Shown: piece by piece, positions 18,746-27,355 of the stretch
Numbering within the stretch: position 1 is the first letter of the stretch
Layout: every line of letters begins with the position of its first letter
Origin: Alteromonas_F sp964429915
Lineage (GTDB): Bacteria; Pseudomonadota; Gammaproteobacteria; Enterobacterales; Alteromonadaceae
Assembly: GCA_964429915.1 (NCBI GenBank)
Contig: CAYSDZ010000003.1
Location: 1-64,000 of the forward strand
DNA: 64,000 bases
Reading direction: 5' to 3'
Notes under the pieces: model-generated
What the model was told of the DNA's origin: nothing
Databases searched by the model: none
Seen by the model: the letters and a program-made list of their open reading frames with translations, nothing else
Made by a program: the position numbers and the translations under genes

Positions 18746-20014
18746 TTACTGAGTAAAATAATCAGATAACGCGGCTAAATTAATCTCTGTTTGCTCTGCT
18801 TGCCCTCTCAGAGGCTTAACGACAACGGTACTATTTTGTTGTTCATTTTCACCAACAATTACAGCAAAGTTGGCACCCGCTTTGTCTGCGCGCTTCAATT
18901 GTTTCTTCATATTGCCCCCTCCGCAGTGCATAAGCACTTTTTCGTTGGGTAAACTATCTCGCAAATATTCTGACACCTTCAGGCCATAATCAATCGTTTC
19001 GCTACCCATACTTACCACAAAAATGCTGGCTTGCGCACTGTATTCATCGAAACCATCCAGCGTATCTAACAACAATATAAGCCGCTCTATACCCATTGCG
19101 AACCCCACTGCGGGTGTTGGTTTTGCCCCCAACTGAGCAACTAAGCCGTCGTAACGACCACCTGCACATACCGTTCCTTGCGCGCCAAGGCTGTCGGTTA
19201 TCCACTCAAAAACGGTGCGATTGTAATAGTCCAATCCCCTCACTAAACGAGGATTAAGTTCGTATTCGATACCTGCTTGTCTCAATCGTTCACATAAACC
19301 ATCAAAATGTTGTTTAGCGTCTTCATCTAGAAAGTCAGATAAAATGGGGGCATCAGTCAGCAGACGCTGTACTTGTTGATTTTTGCTGTCAAGAATACGT
19401 AAAGGGTTAGTTAACAGGCGCCGCTGACTGTCTTCGTCCAATTCAGACTTGCGAGCTTGAAGGTAATCAACCAAGGCAGCTTTATACGCCTCCCTTGCTG
19501 ACGACTCACCTAACGTATTGAGCTGCAATCTAACCTTGTCAGCTATACCAAATTGCTTCCACAAACGCGCCGTCATGATGATTAATTCAGCGTCAATATC
19601 TGAACTTTCAATACCGAAAGTCTCAACGCCAAATTGATGAAATTGCCGGTAACGGCCTTTTTGTGGTTTTTCATGGCGAAACATCGGACCCATGTACCAT
19701 AAGCGTTGTTGCTGGTTGTACAGCAGGCCGTGCTCAATGCCTGCTCGTACACAACTGGCCGTTCCCTCGGGCCGCAAGGTTAAACTGTCTCCGTTAAGGT
19801 CCTCAAAGGTATACATTTCTTTTTCTACGATGTCTGTCACTTCACCGATAGAGCGCTTAAATAAATCGGTGCTCTCCACGCTCGGAGTACGAATTTCTTG
19901 ATAGCCGTATTGCTCCACCACTTGACGCAGAATCGACTCAACATATTGCCAACGATGAATGTGCTGCGGAAGGCAGTCGTTCATACCGCGAATGGCTTGC
20001 AATGACTTTGACAC
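18746..20014 (-). CDS. hisS: Histidyl-tRNA synthetase
   Basis: A 422-residue class II synthetase that charges tRNA-His. Features are RGMNDCLP near the start, motif 2 FRHEKPQKGRYRQFHQFG near residues 112-129, the histidine-A loop LVRGLDYYNRTVFEW near 257, and motif 3 ending in AVGFAMGIERL. A C-terminal anticodon-binding domain completes the normal length. It stands upstream of yfgM and 66 bp behind ispG on the same strand. Confidence 0.97.
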   Translation of the reverse strand: MSKSLQAIRGMNDCLPQHIHRWQYVESILRQVVEQYGYQEIRTPSVESTDLFKRSIGEVTDIVEKEMYTFEDLNGDSLTLRPEGTASCVRAGIEHGLLYNQQQRLWYMGPMFRHEKPQKGRYRQFHQFGVETFGIESSDIDAELIIMTARLWKQFGIADKVRLQLNTLGESSAREAYKAALVDYLQARKSELDEDSQRRLLTNPLRILDSKNQQVQRLLTDAPILSDFLDEDAKQHFDGLCERLRQAGIEYELNPRLVRGLDYYNRTVFEWITDSLGAQGTVCAGGRYDGLVAQLGAKPTPAVGFAMGIERLILLLDTLDGFDEYSAQASIFVVSMGSETIDYGLKVSEYLRDSLPNEKVLMHCGGGNMKKQLKRADKAGANFAVIVGENEQQNSTVVVKPLRGQAEQTEINLAALSDYFTQ

Positions 20015-20080
20015 AAAGTTCCTTTAGACGAGTTAGTGTTTACAAAAGCGGCGTATTATAAAGAGTTATGTTAAAAACCA

Positions 20081-21199
20081 CTAGCCCTTTTGCACGATTG
20101 GAATACGGCTATTTTCGTCAAGCATTTGAGCTTTTGCACGTATTTTACTCTCAAGTTTTTCAACAAGTTCATCGTTGGCAATACGTTCTCGTTGCCGCTT
20201 TCCGTCTTCGTAATAGCCGCTCATGTTTCGCGCTCCCGTTAAGCCAAGATCAGACACTTCTGCTTCGCCGGGACCATTAACAACACAGCCAATAATAGAC
20301 ACATCCATAGGAGTAACAATGTCTTCTAAACGCTGCTCTAGTGCATTTACAGTGGCAATCACATCAAATTCTTGACGTGAACAACTGGGGCATGCAATAA
20401 AATTTATCCCTCTTGAGCGAATACGTAACGATTTCAAGATATCAAAACCCACTTTGATTTCTTCAACAGGATCAGCAGCCAAAGACACGCGAATAGTGTC
20501 CCCTATCCCCTCAGCTAACAACATCCCCAAACCGACGGCGCTTTTCACCGCACCGGTACGAAGACCACCTGCTTCTGTAATACCTAAATGGAGCGGTTGA
20601 TCAATTTGCTTCGCAAGCAATCGATAAGCACCGACAGCAAGAAATACATCGGACGCCTTTACACTCACTTTAAAATCGGGAAAGTTAAGTTTATCGAGAA
20701 TATCAACGTGACGCATGGCAGATTCGACTAAGGCCTCGGGTGTTGGCTCTTTGTATTTTTCCTGCAGATCTTTTTCTAGTGAGCCACCGTTAACGCCTAT
20801 ACGAATAGGGATATTTTTATCTTTTGCACAATCGACAACCGCTTTGATTCGTTCCATGTTGCCTATATTGCCAGGATTAATTCGCAAACAGTCTACACCG
20901 TAATCAGCGACTTTTAATGCAATACGATAGTCAAAATGAATATCGGCGACTAAAGGAATGTCAACTTGTTGTTTTATTTGTTTGAACGCTTCTGCGGCAT
21001 CCATGGTGGGTACAGACACGCGAACAATATCGGCACCGATATCTTTAATACGATTAATCTGAGCGACTGTTGCCTCTACATCGGTCGTTAGGGTATTGGT
21101 CATGGATTGCACTGCGATAGGTGCGTTATCACCGATGGGCACATTTCCCACATAGATTCGTCTCGAAGAACGGCGTGTTATAGGAGTTTCTGAAAACAT
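20081..21199 (-). CDS. ispG: 4-hydroxy-3-methylbut-2-enyl diphosphate synthase IspG
   Basis: IspG (GcpE) reduces MEcPP to HMBPP in the MEP isoprenoid pathway using a 4Fe-4S cluster. The 372-residue two-domain bacterial form is present: a TIM barrel with VADIHFDYRIA near residue 84, and the cluster ligands in ACPSCSRQEFD near 271 and CVVNGPGEAEVSD near 305. It starts 2 bp after rodZ and ends 66 bp before hisS. Its iron-sulfur demand is a loose link to the suf operon elsewhere in the window. Confidence 0.97.
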   Translation of the reverse strand: MFSETPITRRSSRRIYVGNVPIGDNAPIAVQSMTNTLTTDVEATVAQINRIKDIGADIVRVSVPTMDAAEAFKQIKQQVDIPLVADIHFDYRIALKVADYGVDCLRINPGNIGNMERIKAVVDCAKDKNIPIRIGVNGGSLEKDLQEKYKEPTPEALVESAMRHVDILDKLNFPDFKVSVKASDVFLAVGAYRLLAKQIDQPLHLGITEAGGLRTGAVKSAVGLGMLLAEGIGDTIRVSLAADPVEEIKVGFDILKSLRIRSRGINFIACPSCSRQEFDVIATVNALEQRLEDIVTPMDVSIIGCVVNGPGEAEVSDLGLTGARNMSGYYEDGKRQRERIANDELVEKLESKIRAKAQMLDENSRIPIVQKG

Positions 21200-21201
21200 A
21201 A

Positions 21202-22257
21202 TTAACCTTGTGGAGGTAATACTAATTTACCAATTTCGCGCCCTGAAAAACCAGACATATCAACCTCTTCACCGTCATAAACAATCCTGACTACCTGAGG
21301 CAAACCCAAGGTAATATTGAAAGGTGGAACACCTTGAATATCCATGACTCGGCCTGCTTTTTTGACACCATATGCGATAGCTTCTCCGCTGGCATCAACA
21401 ATGTTTACCCAACAGTCTTCTTCGAAAGTAAACACAACGGAAACGGTTGAGGTGATCGTATCTTGCGGTTCAACGGGCTCAGACAAATTAGAGGCATCAA
21501 TGGGCTGAATATCCACTGTTCGCAGGTTTTGCGTTGTGTTTGTTTCCGACTCTTGCTCTGGCTCAAGGGCGGTGGATGCGCTGATTTTGTTTTCTTCAGC
21601 ACTCGCCATTTCGCCACTAACAGAGTTTTCTAGCAAACTTGTAGCCTCTTTATCTGAGATGTTACTTTCTGTAGCTGATCTTTCAGGAATAACACCGTCT
21701 AGATCAACGCTCTCTGAAGGAAGAGTAGTAGATTGTAAAAATGCGGATTCTGGTTCTCCAAAATCGGGGGCTTCTTCAGGCGGTTCCTGCTCTTGTGTTT
21801 GATTATCGTCAGCTGAATCCGCTGCTTGACTGAAAGAAAGATCGGGCTGTTGCATGTACCATAAAACAAACCCGCCAATAAATAAAAGTAGGATAAAGTA
21901 CGTCACCATCATCCATCGGTTATCGTTGGCTTCTTTCGCTACTCGTTTCGAAAAGCTTTGTAGCTTTGCACTGTCCGGCTGTGTATCACCGCTTTTGTGA
22001 TAAGCATCAAAAGCGTGACTCAATTCAACCACATTTAAACCAACGGCACGAGCGTAATTTTTAACATACCCTTTGATGAAAGTACGAGACTTGTTGCTGT
22101 CCAGTAGATCATTTTCTATCGCCTCTATTTCAGCAGGCTTAACATATAGTTTTGTTGCAAGATCATTGAGCGATAGGCCAGCGGAAAGCCTAGCTTGTTT
22201 TAGAGTAGCTCCTGGACTCACTTGTTGTTCGGATTCAGGTTTTATTTCTTCTGTCAT
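21202..22257 (-). CDS. rodZ: RodZ family cytoskeletal helix-turn-helix protein
   Basis: 351 residues: an N-terminal Xre-like helix-turn-helix (about 18-85, TLKQARLSAGLSLNDLATKL), a single membrane helix (about 115-134), a long acidic Glu/Ser/Thr-rich linker (about 140-270) and a C-terminal DUF4115 beta domain starting near FTFEEDCWVNI. RodZ links MreB to the cell-wall elongation machinery in the inner membrane. AGGA lies upstream of the ATG at 22257. The order pilW-rodZ-ispG is the conserved one. Confidence 0.94.
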   Translation of the reverse strand: MTEEIKPESEQQVSPGATLKQARLSAGLSLNDLATKLYVKPAEIEAIENDLLDSNKSRTFIKGYVKNYARAVGLNVVELSHAFDAYHKSGDTQPDSAKLQSFSKRVAKEANDNRWMMVTYFILLLFIGGFVLWYMQQPDLSFSQAADSADDNQTQEQEPPEEAPDFGEPESAFLQSTTLPSESVDLDGVIPERSATESNISDKEATSLLENSVSGEMASAEENKISASTALEPEQESETNTTQNLRTVDIQPIDASNLSEPVEPQDTITSTVSVVFTFEEDCWVNIVDASGEAIAYGVKKAGRVMDIQGVPPFNITLGLPQVVRIVYDGEEVDMSGFSGREIGKLVLPPQG

Positions 22258-22266
22258 TGTGTTTTC

Positions 22267-23199
22267 CTAACGAGCCTCCGGTTCTGATAGTCTTAATGCC
22301 ATTCCTTCTTGGATGGCGCCGGATTCCTCTAGTTCATTCCATTCGATCAGTTTACGCATAGCAATATTATATAGCACGGAAATACGAAACAGGTTTTCCC
22401 CCTTTTGAACAATATGCTCGTCGGGAGCGGTTTTCAGCTTTGATTTCGGTATAGTTATTGGATTACGGGCATATTGTTCGGCAAATGTACTCTGTGGATA
22501 CACGGTTAACAACATAGTGCCATAGTCTTTTGCCTGCTCAAGTTTATGCTGTTGTCGCGCAACGTCCATACGCAACCATAAGAATTTTGCGTCAATTCGG
22601 CCATAACGTTCGAGTGTATTGAGCGTTCGTTCAGCGTTCAAAAAGTCGCCCTTTTTTGCATAGAGTTCTGACAACAAAGCGAGAGATTGTCTCCTTCCCG
22701 GTTGATGATTTAATGCTGAGCGGAGATATTCAATAGCGTCATCATTTTCACCTTCCTTCTGTGCGCAAATTGCCATATTTTCGTACGTTTCTGCACTGTT
22801 AGCGTAGTGCTTGTTGTTGACTGCTTTAAGGAAGTACTGTTTGGCATCATCATATTGACTCTGTTGGCACAAAAAAGCGCCATAACTATTCGCTATATCT
22901 GCATTTTGTGGTTCTAAGCGCAAGGCATTTTTGTAGTATTCGGTTGCGCGCTCTACTTCACCCACACGCTGAAAATAATAGGCTAAGCTGAAATGCGCGT
23001 TGGCAAAACGAGGAGCAAATTCCAGGGCTTGATCCAAATTTTGCTTTGCTTGTGAATAATTCCCGTTTTTTAGATAAGTCAGGCCCAAGGAAATTCTTGT
23101 TTTCGCTGCTTCTTCGTAGTCAACATTTTTTTTATTCACACTACTTTGGTTTACGCATCCTGCCAAAAGTAATATGAAAAAAACGAGTAATGAGCGCAT
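22267..23199 (-). CDS. pilW: Type IV pilus pilotin PilW/PilF with C-terminal LysM domain
   Basis: The lipoprotein signal ends in LLLAGC, followed by five to six TPR motifs (about residues 35-230) as in PilF/PilW, the pilotin that helps the PilQ secretin assemble. Unusually, the protein continues into a LysM-type module (about residues 261-304: IVQKGENLFRISVLYNI then LIEWNEL and a final GMALRL), a peptidoglycan-binding fold. Classic PilF ends near residue 250. The ATG at 23199 was preferred over an in-frame GTG nine bases upstream. It lies in the rlmN-pilW-rodZ-ispG operon. Confidence 0.92.
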   Translation of the reverse strand: MRSLLVFFILLLAGCVNQSSVNKKNVDYEEAAKTRISLGLTYLKNGNYSQAKQNLDQALEFAPRFANAHFSLAYYFQRVGEVERATEYYKNALRLEPQNADIANSYGAFLCQQSQYDDAKQYFLKAVNNKHYANSAETYENMAICAQKEGENDDAIEYLRSALNHQPGRRQSLALLSELYAKKGDFLNAERTLNTLERYGRIDAKFLWLRMDVARQQHKLEQAKDYGTMLLTVYPQSTFAEQYARNPITIPKSKLKTAPDEHIVQKGENLFRISVLYNIAMRKLIEWNELEESGAIQEGMALRLSEPEAR

Positions 23200-23230
23200 G
23201 TAATTCACTTACCGAATTTTGTGTTAAACA

Positions 23231-24349
23231 TTAATGACTTATTTTTACTGAAATTGGCTCGCCCTTCACCTGTTTTTTCAACATTCTTTTAGTTCTGTCC
23301 ACGACATCGCCAACTAGCTGTCCACAAGCTGCATCGATATCATCGCCTCGTGTCTTTCTTACCATGACAGTGAAACCATAGTCCATAAGCACTTTAGAGA
23401 ATCGATCAATGCGAGAGTTGCTTGAGCATAAATAGGGAGAACCTGGGTACGGATTAAACGGGATCAGATTAATTTTACACGGTGTTTCTTTCAACACTTT
23501 TGCGAGCTGGTGAGCTTGGTCGGTACTGTCATTGACATGACTCAACATAACATACTCAACCGTCACTTTTCCTTGGTTCGCTTTTGACTTACTTAAATAG
23601 CGTCTTACCGAGGCTAAAAACACCTCAATTGGGTACTTTTTATTAACAGGAACAATTTCATCTCGCAGAGCGTTATCAGGAGCGTGCAAAGAAATGGCTA
23701 GTGCAACGTCTATTTCGTCCCCTAGTTTGTCTAAAGCAGGTACAACACCCGACGTACTTAGTGTCACTCGACGCTTAGACAAGCCGAAACCGTAGTCATC
23801 CATCATGATATCCATTGCTGGGATCACATTCTTCAAGTTAAGCAAGGGTTCGCCCATTCCCATCATCACAACATTGGTGACAGGACGTTTAGATGAATCT
23901 GCTGACAAGCCCAAGGTTGTTGCGACTCGCCAGACCTGCCCGATAATTTCGCTAACAGTAAGATTTCGATTAAACCCTTGCTGCGCGGTAGAACAAAACG
24001 TACATTCAAGCGCACAGCCCACTTGTGAAGACACGCATAAGGTCGCTCTGTCAGTTTCAGGTATCCAAACTGTTTCGACTTCTTGTCCACCCTCCAATTT
24101 AAGAGCGAACTTTATGGTACCGTCGGTAGCTTTTTGATGATAAGCAATTTCCGGAGCAACGATTTCGCAATGCGTTTGCAGTTTTTCACGTAACGCTTTG
24201 TTCAAATCGGTCATCAGAGCAAAATCACTGACACCTTTTTGGTAAATCCACTTCATTATTTGGTCAGCACGGAAGGGTTTTTCGCCTATATCAGCGAAAA
24301 AAGCACGTAAACCTTTTCGATTCAAATTTAACAAATTGGTTTTGTTCAT
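23231..24349 (-). CDS. rlmN: Dual-specificity 23S rRNA/tRNA adenine-C2 methyltransferase RlmN
   Basis: A radical-SAM enzyme that methylates C2 of A2503 in 23S rRNA and A37 in several tRNAs. The cluster motif CALECTFCSTAQQGF (CxxxCxxC) lies near residue 110, GMGEPLLN near 165, and the resolving Cys is in the C-terminal segment DDIDAACGQL. I chose the ATG at 24349 (372 residues) because GGGGG lies nine bases upstream; an ATG at 24358 is adjacent to that box and less likely. It is first in the rlmN-pilW-rodZ-ispG set. Confidence 0.96.
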   Translation of the reverse strand: MNKTNLLNLNRKGLRAFFADIGEKPFRADQIMKWIYQKGVSDFALMTDLNKALREKLQTHCEIVAPEIAYHQKATDGTIKFALKLEGGQEVETVWIPETDRATLCVSSQVGCALECTFCSTAQQGFNRNLTVSEIIGQVWRVATTLGLSADSSKRPVTNVVMMGMGEPLLNLKNVIPAMDIMMDDYGFGLSKRRVTLSTSGVVPALDKLGDEIDVALAISLHAPDNALRDEIVPVNKKYPIEVFLASVRRYLSKSKANQGKVTVEYVMLSHVNDSTDQAHQLAKVLKETPCKINLIPFNPYPGSPYLCSSNSRIDRFSKVLMDYGFTVMVRKTRGDDIDAACGQLVGDVVDRTKRMLKKQVKGEPISVKISH

Positions 24350-24403
24350 GTTAGTCATCCCCCTTTGCTTGATACAAAAATACTGAGAAGCAAATTTTTG
24401 AAT

Positions 24404-24429
24404 AAAAAGGGAGCCGAAGCTCCCTTTTT
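24404..24429 (-). terminator. Rho-independent terminator behind ndk
   Basis: On the minus strand GGGAGC-TTCG-GCTCCC forms a perfect 6-bp stem closed by a stable UUCG tetraloop, flanked by A5 and T5 tracts. It lies between the ndk stop (24448) and the rlmN start (24349), so it ends ndk transcription. Confidence 0.9.
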
Positions 24430-24447
24430 ACGCTTGTTTCGATGAAA

Positions 24448-24879
24448 TTATCGAGTGCGAGGACAAATTTCTTCTTCTGAAAAGAAATAAGCAATTTCAC
24501 GCGCTGCAGACTCAGGCGCATCTGAACCATGCACTGCATTTTCATCAATCGACGCGGCATAATCAGCGCGTAGTGTACCTGCTGCAGCGTCTTGAGGATT
24601 GGTTGCCCCCATAATTTCGCGATTTTTAACCACCGCGTTTTCCCCTTCCAACACCTGAACCATAACAGGACCTGAGGTCATGAAGTTAACCAACGCAGGA
24701 AAGAAAGGGCGCTCTTTATGCTCGGCATAAAAGCCTTCTGCCTGCTCTTTACTCATGTGTACCATTTTTGAGGCAACGATGCGTAAACTCGAAGACTCAA
24801 AACGATTGTAAATTGCGCCAATAACATTCTTTGCTACTGCATCTGGTTTGATAATTGAAAACGTACGCTCTAGCGCCAT
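24448..24879 (-). CDS. ndk: Nucleoside diphosphate kinase
   Basis: Ndk moves the gamma phosphate of ATP onto other (d)NDPs through a phosphohistidine. The 143-residue length is normal. The N terminus ERTFSIIKPDAVAKN and the active-site segment NAVHGSDAPESA (His near residue 118) are both intact. It is a single-gene unit closed by the UUCG terminator just downstream. Confidence 0.97.
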   Translation of the reverse strand: MALERTFSIIKPDAVAKNVIGAIYNRFESSSLRIVASKMVHMSKEQAEGFYAEHKERPFFPALVNFMTSGPVMVQVLEGENAVVKNREIMGATNPQDAAAGTLRADYAASIDENAVHGSDAPESAAREIAYFFSEEEICPRTR

Positions 24880-25029
24880 TGAAATTCCCCATCATGTCGT
24901 TATGATTCATTAAAACACGCGAAGTATAAGGAATAGCGCAAGTAATGGCTAATTTTTTGACAAACTTTTTGATGGTTTTTCGGTCTCATTCGCTATAAGC
25001 TGTTGCTTATTCCAACAATCGGAGACTGA

Positions 25030-25182
25030 ATGGCCAGCCATATCTTAAATGCAGAAGAGCTAGAAGCAATACGACAACTGTTCGAAGAAGACAAAATAAA
25101 GCTCGCAGAGCGTGAAGCGGAAGTGAATAAACAAATGGACTTATTTGCCCCCTACAGCGAAAACACATACAACCAAGATTAG
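25030..25182 (+). CDS. Small 50-residue hypothetical protein
   Basis: ATG at 25030 with GGAG five bases before it, ending at TAG 25182. The predicted product is 50 residues, begins MASHILNAEELEAIRQLFEE and continues as a strongly charged, mostly helical sequence, ending in LFAPYSENTYNQD. It has no Cys, signal peptide or membrane segment. The good ribosome binding site and soluble amphipathic composition make it plausible. I do not recognise a family. Bases 24880-25029 carry the ndk promoter side, and 25183-25360 show no further gene. Confidence 0.55.
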   Translation: MASHILNAEELEAIRQLFEEDKIKLAEREAEVNKQMDLFAPYSENTYNQD

Positions 25183-25360
25183 ACTTCGTCTACAGTAAAA
25201 ACATCATCTTAACTGACGCTTTCTAATTCAGTTTTGTTCTTATTCCCCCTGCTTTTTTAACTTTTTTTATCAAAAATTCGCGCAATTACAAAACTTACAC
25301 TACGTTTATTTCAATAACTTCATGCGCTTGCATTCATTTCATAGAAAGAAGGAAAGCAGA

Positions 25361-25774
25361 ATGAAAAGAATATGTATTGTTGCTCTAATAAGTACCACAT
25401 TTTGTTTTGGTGCCGTTGCCAAAACTGTAGTGATTGTTCACCCCGAAAACACAGTAAGTCTGTCCTCTAAAGACGTTCAACGAATTTTTTTAGGTAAAGA
25501 AAAGAAATTTTCCACTGGTGAAGAAGCCTCTGCGGTGAACTTGCCCGCTGAAAATGCAGCGAGGATTGATTTTGACGATGCCATCCTCGGGAGAAGCACA
25601 GCACAGGTTGCTGCTTATTGGGCCAAATTGGTTTTTACAGGCAAAGGCGTTCCTCCAGAAGAAGTCGACTCTGAAACTGCCGTGATTCAATTTATAAAAA
25701 CGAATAAAAATGCCATTGGTTATGTGGACGAAAGTGCCGTAACCAGTGATGTAAAAGTCATTACACTCAACTAA
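25361..25774 (+). CDS. Small secreted PstS-like protein, copy A
   Basis: A 137-residue secreted protein with a Sec signal (about residues 1-20, ending AVA). The mature part resembles a short stretch of phosphate-binding PstS: SSKDVQRIFLGKEKKFSTGE near the start, AAYWAKLVFTGKG in the middle and AIGYVDESAV at the end. The SGT-type phosphate-binding loop of PstS is not present; its place holds NLPAENAARIDF. Databases often call such proteins phosphate ABC transporter substrate-binding, but no transporter genes are nearby. GAAGGA lies upstream of the ATG at 25361; an earlier in-frame ATG at 25322 would add 13 charged residues before the signal. It is 9 bp before porin 1. Confidence 0.82.
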   Translation: MKRICIVALISTTFCFGAVAKTVVIVHPENTVSLSSKDVQRIFLGKEKKFSTGEEASAVNLPAENAARIDFDDAILGRSTAQVAAYWAKLVFTGKGVPPEEVDSETAVIQFIKTNKNAIGYVDESAVTSDVKVITLN

Positions 25775-25783
25775 GGAATACCA

Positions 25784-26908
25784 ATGAAAAAAGCATATCT
25801 AGCTAGCGCAATACTCATTGGCTTAAGCTCGTCTGCTCATGCCGAAATCAGAATAAACGGCTTTGCCAATTTAGTGGCCGGAGTCACCAGCAGTGACGAC
25901 TCGTTGTACGAATTCGATGAGGACATCAATTTTGCAACGGGCAGTCTGTTTGCTCTACAAGTTAGTGGCGATATCAACGAAGACATTACGGCGACCGCTC
26001 AATTGATCGCACGAGGAAATGACGACTTCCAAGTCGATTTTGAATGGGCCTATTTCACCTACGCAGCAAGCGATGACCTATCTGTTTCTGTAGGCCGGTT
26101 CCGTTCGCCTCTGTTCAGATATTCATCTTCGTTGGATGTCGGATATTCCTATCACTGGATCGCGCCACCACAAGTGGTTTATGACGTAGTATTTAACAAT
26201 ATTGACGGTTTGAGGCTCGATTATAGTAATTACGCAGGCGATTTTGAGTATTCACTGCAAGCTGTATTCGGAAATTTTGAAGCACCTGATGGCGGAGGTG
26301 TGGTCACAGGCGATAATACACTGATTCTTACAGGCGAAGTATCATACGAATCATTTAAAGCTCGAGCCGTTTACGGCGTAGCTGACAAGATCGATTTCGA
26401 CCTACCCGCATTGAATGCCGCTATTACGCAAGTTTCCGCAGGCTCAGAGGCACTGGAAAACTTTTTACTTGCTGAAGATGACAAGGCGGAATTTATAGGC
26501 GTTGGACTTGAATATGACAATTTTAAATATTTCATTTCGGGTGAGTACACCATTACCAAACTAGAAGAATCATTCTTTTCTACCGAAGACGCCTACTACA
26601 TCACAGGCGGTGTGCGTTTAGGAAAGTGGACGCCCTCTGTCACTTACGAAAATTTTGACAATATGAACCCGTTTAAAGGGGGGGAATTTATTAGTCAATT
26701 ACCGCCGCCTTTCATTGCGCCCGTCACTGGCGGTGTCAATGCACTGCAAAGTACGTTTAGAAACGATACCACCACTTACACTGCAACGATCCGCTACGAT
26801 CTTAAAGCTAATATTGCTTTAAAAGGTGACGTTTCGCGTTTTGACAGTGATGTCAGAGATATTGAAGACGCTACCCTTTATAGATTCGCAGTTAATTACG
26901 TATTTTAA
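25784..26908 (+). CDS. Outer-membrane porin-like protein, copy 1
   Basis: 374 residues: a signal peptide ending SSAHA, then alternating beta strands over the full length and the terminal Phe (FAVNYVF) used for BAM recognition. The conserved block GRFRSPLFRYSSSLDVGYSY (about residues 105-125) followed by HWIAPPQ is shared with the two other copies in the window. A predicted helical loop (ALNAAITQVSAGSEALENFL, about 208-227) interrupts the barrel. It is probably a general or specific porin; the substrate is unknown. It is coupled to the PstS-like gene upstream and forms one operon with the second pair. Confidence 0.83.
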   Translation: MKKAYLASAILIGLSSSAHAEIRINGFANLVAGVTSSDDSLYEFDEDINFATGSLFALQVSGDINEDITATAQLIARGNDDFQVDFEWAYFTYAASDDLSVSVGRFRSPLFRYSSSLDVGYSYHWIAPPQVVYDVVFNNIDGLRLDYSNYAGDFEYSLQAVFGNFEAPDGGGVVTGDNTLILTGEVSYESFKARAVYGVADKIDFDLPALNAAITQVSAGSEALENFLLAEDDKAEFIGVGLEYDNFKYFISGEYTITKLEESFFSTEDAYYITGGVRLGKWTPSVTYENFDNMNPFKGGEFISQLPPPFIAPVTGGVNALQSTFRNDTTTYTATIRYDLKANIALKGDVSRFDSDVRDIEDATLYRFAVNYVF

Positions 26909-26929
26909 ATAAAAATAATTGAGGAACAC

Positions 26930-27346
26930 ATGATGAAACTACTTGGATACACATTATTACTTACTGCCATCTTTTGTTCGCAAGCATTTGCTAAGTCAGT
27001 TGTTGTGGTGCATCCCGATAATACTGCAAGTATAAGCGCAAAAGATGTTCAGCGAATATTTTTAGGAAAAGAGAAAAAGTTTTCGACTGGAGATGAAACA
27101 ATTCCCGTTAATCTACCCGCTGATAATGCCACCAGAACAAACTTTGACGATGCAGTATTAGGAAGAAGTACCGCTCAAGTTGCGGCTTACTGGGCTAAAC
27201 TGGTGTTTACTGGGAAAGGCATTCCCCCTAAAGAGCTGAATTCAGACGCAGATGTGATAAATCTCATTAAATCAAACAAAAGCGTCATTGGTTACATCGA
27301 TGAAAGTGCAGTAACTGGCGACGTTAAAGTTGTATCACTTAACTAA
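26930..27346 (+). CDS. Small secreted PstS-like protein, copy B
   Basis: A 138-residue close paralogue of copy A: identical over KDVQRIFLGKEKKFSTG and GRSTAQVAAYWAKLVFTGKG, with a diverged signal peptide (MMKLLGYTLLLTAIFCSQAFA). The same PstS-like core is present and the same phosphate loop is missing. GAGGA lies upstream of the start. It follows porin 1 by 21 bp and precedes porin 2 by 9 bp, so the pair is a tandem duplicate of the preceding pair. Confidence 0.82.
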   Translation: MMKLLGYTLLLTAIFCSQAFAKSVVVVHPDNTASISAKDVQRIFLGKEKKFSTGDETIPVNLPADNATRTNFDDAVLGRSTAQVAAYWAKLVFTGKGIPPKELNSDADVINLIKSNKSVIGYIDESAVTGDVKVVSLN

Positions 27347-27355
27347 GGAACTACA

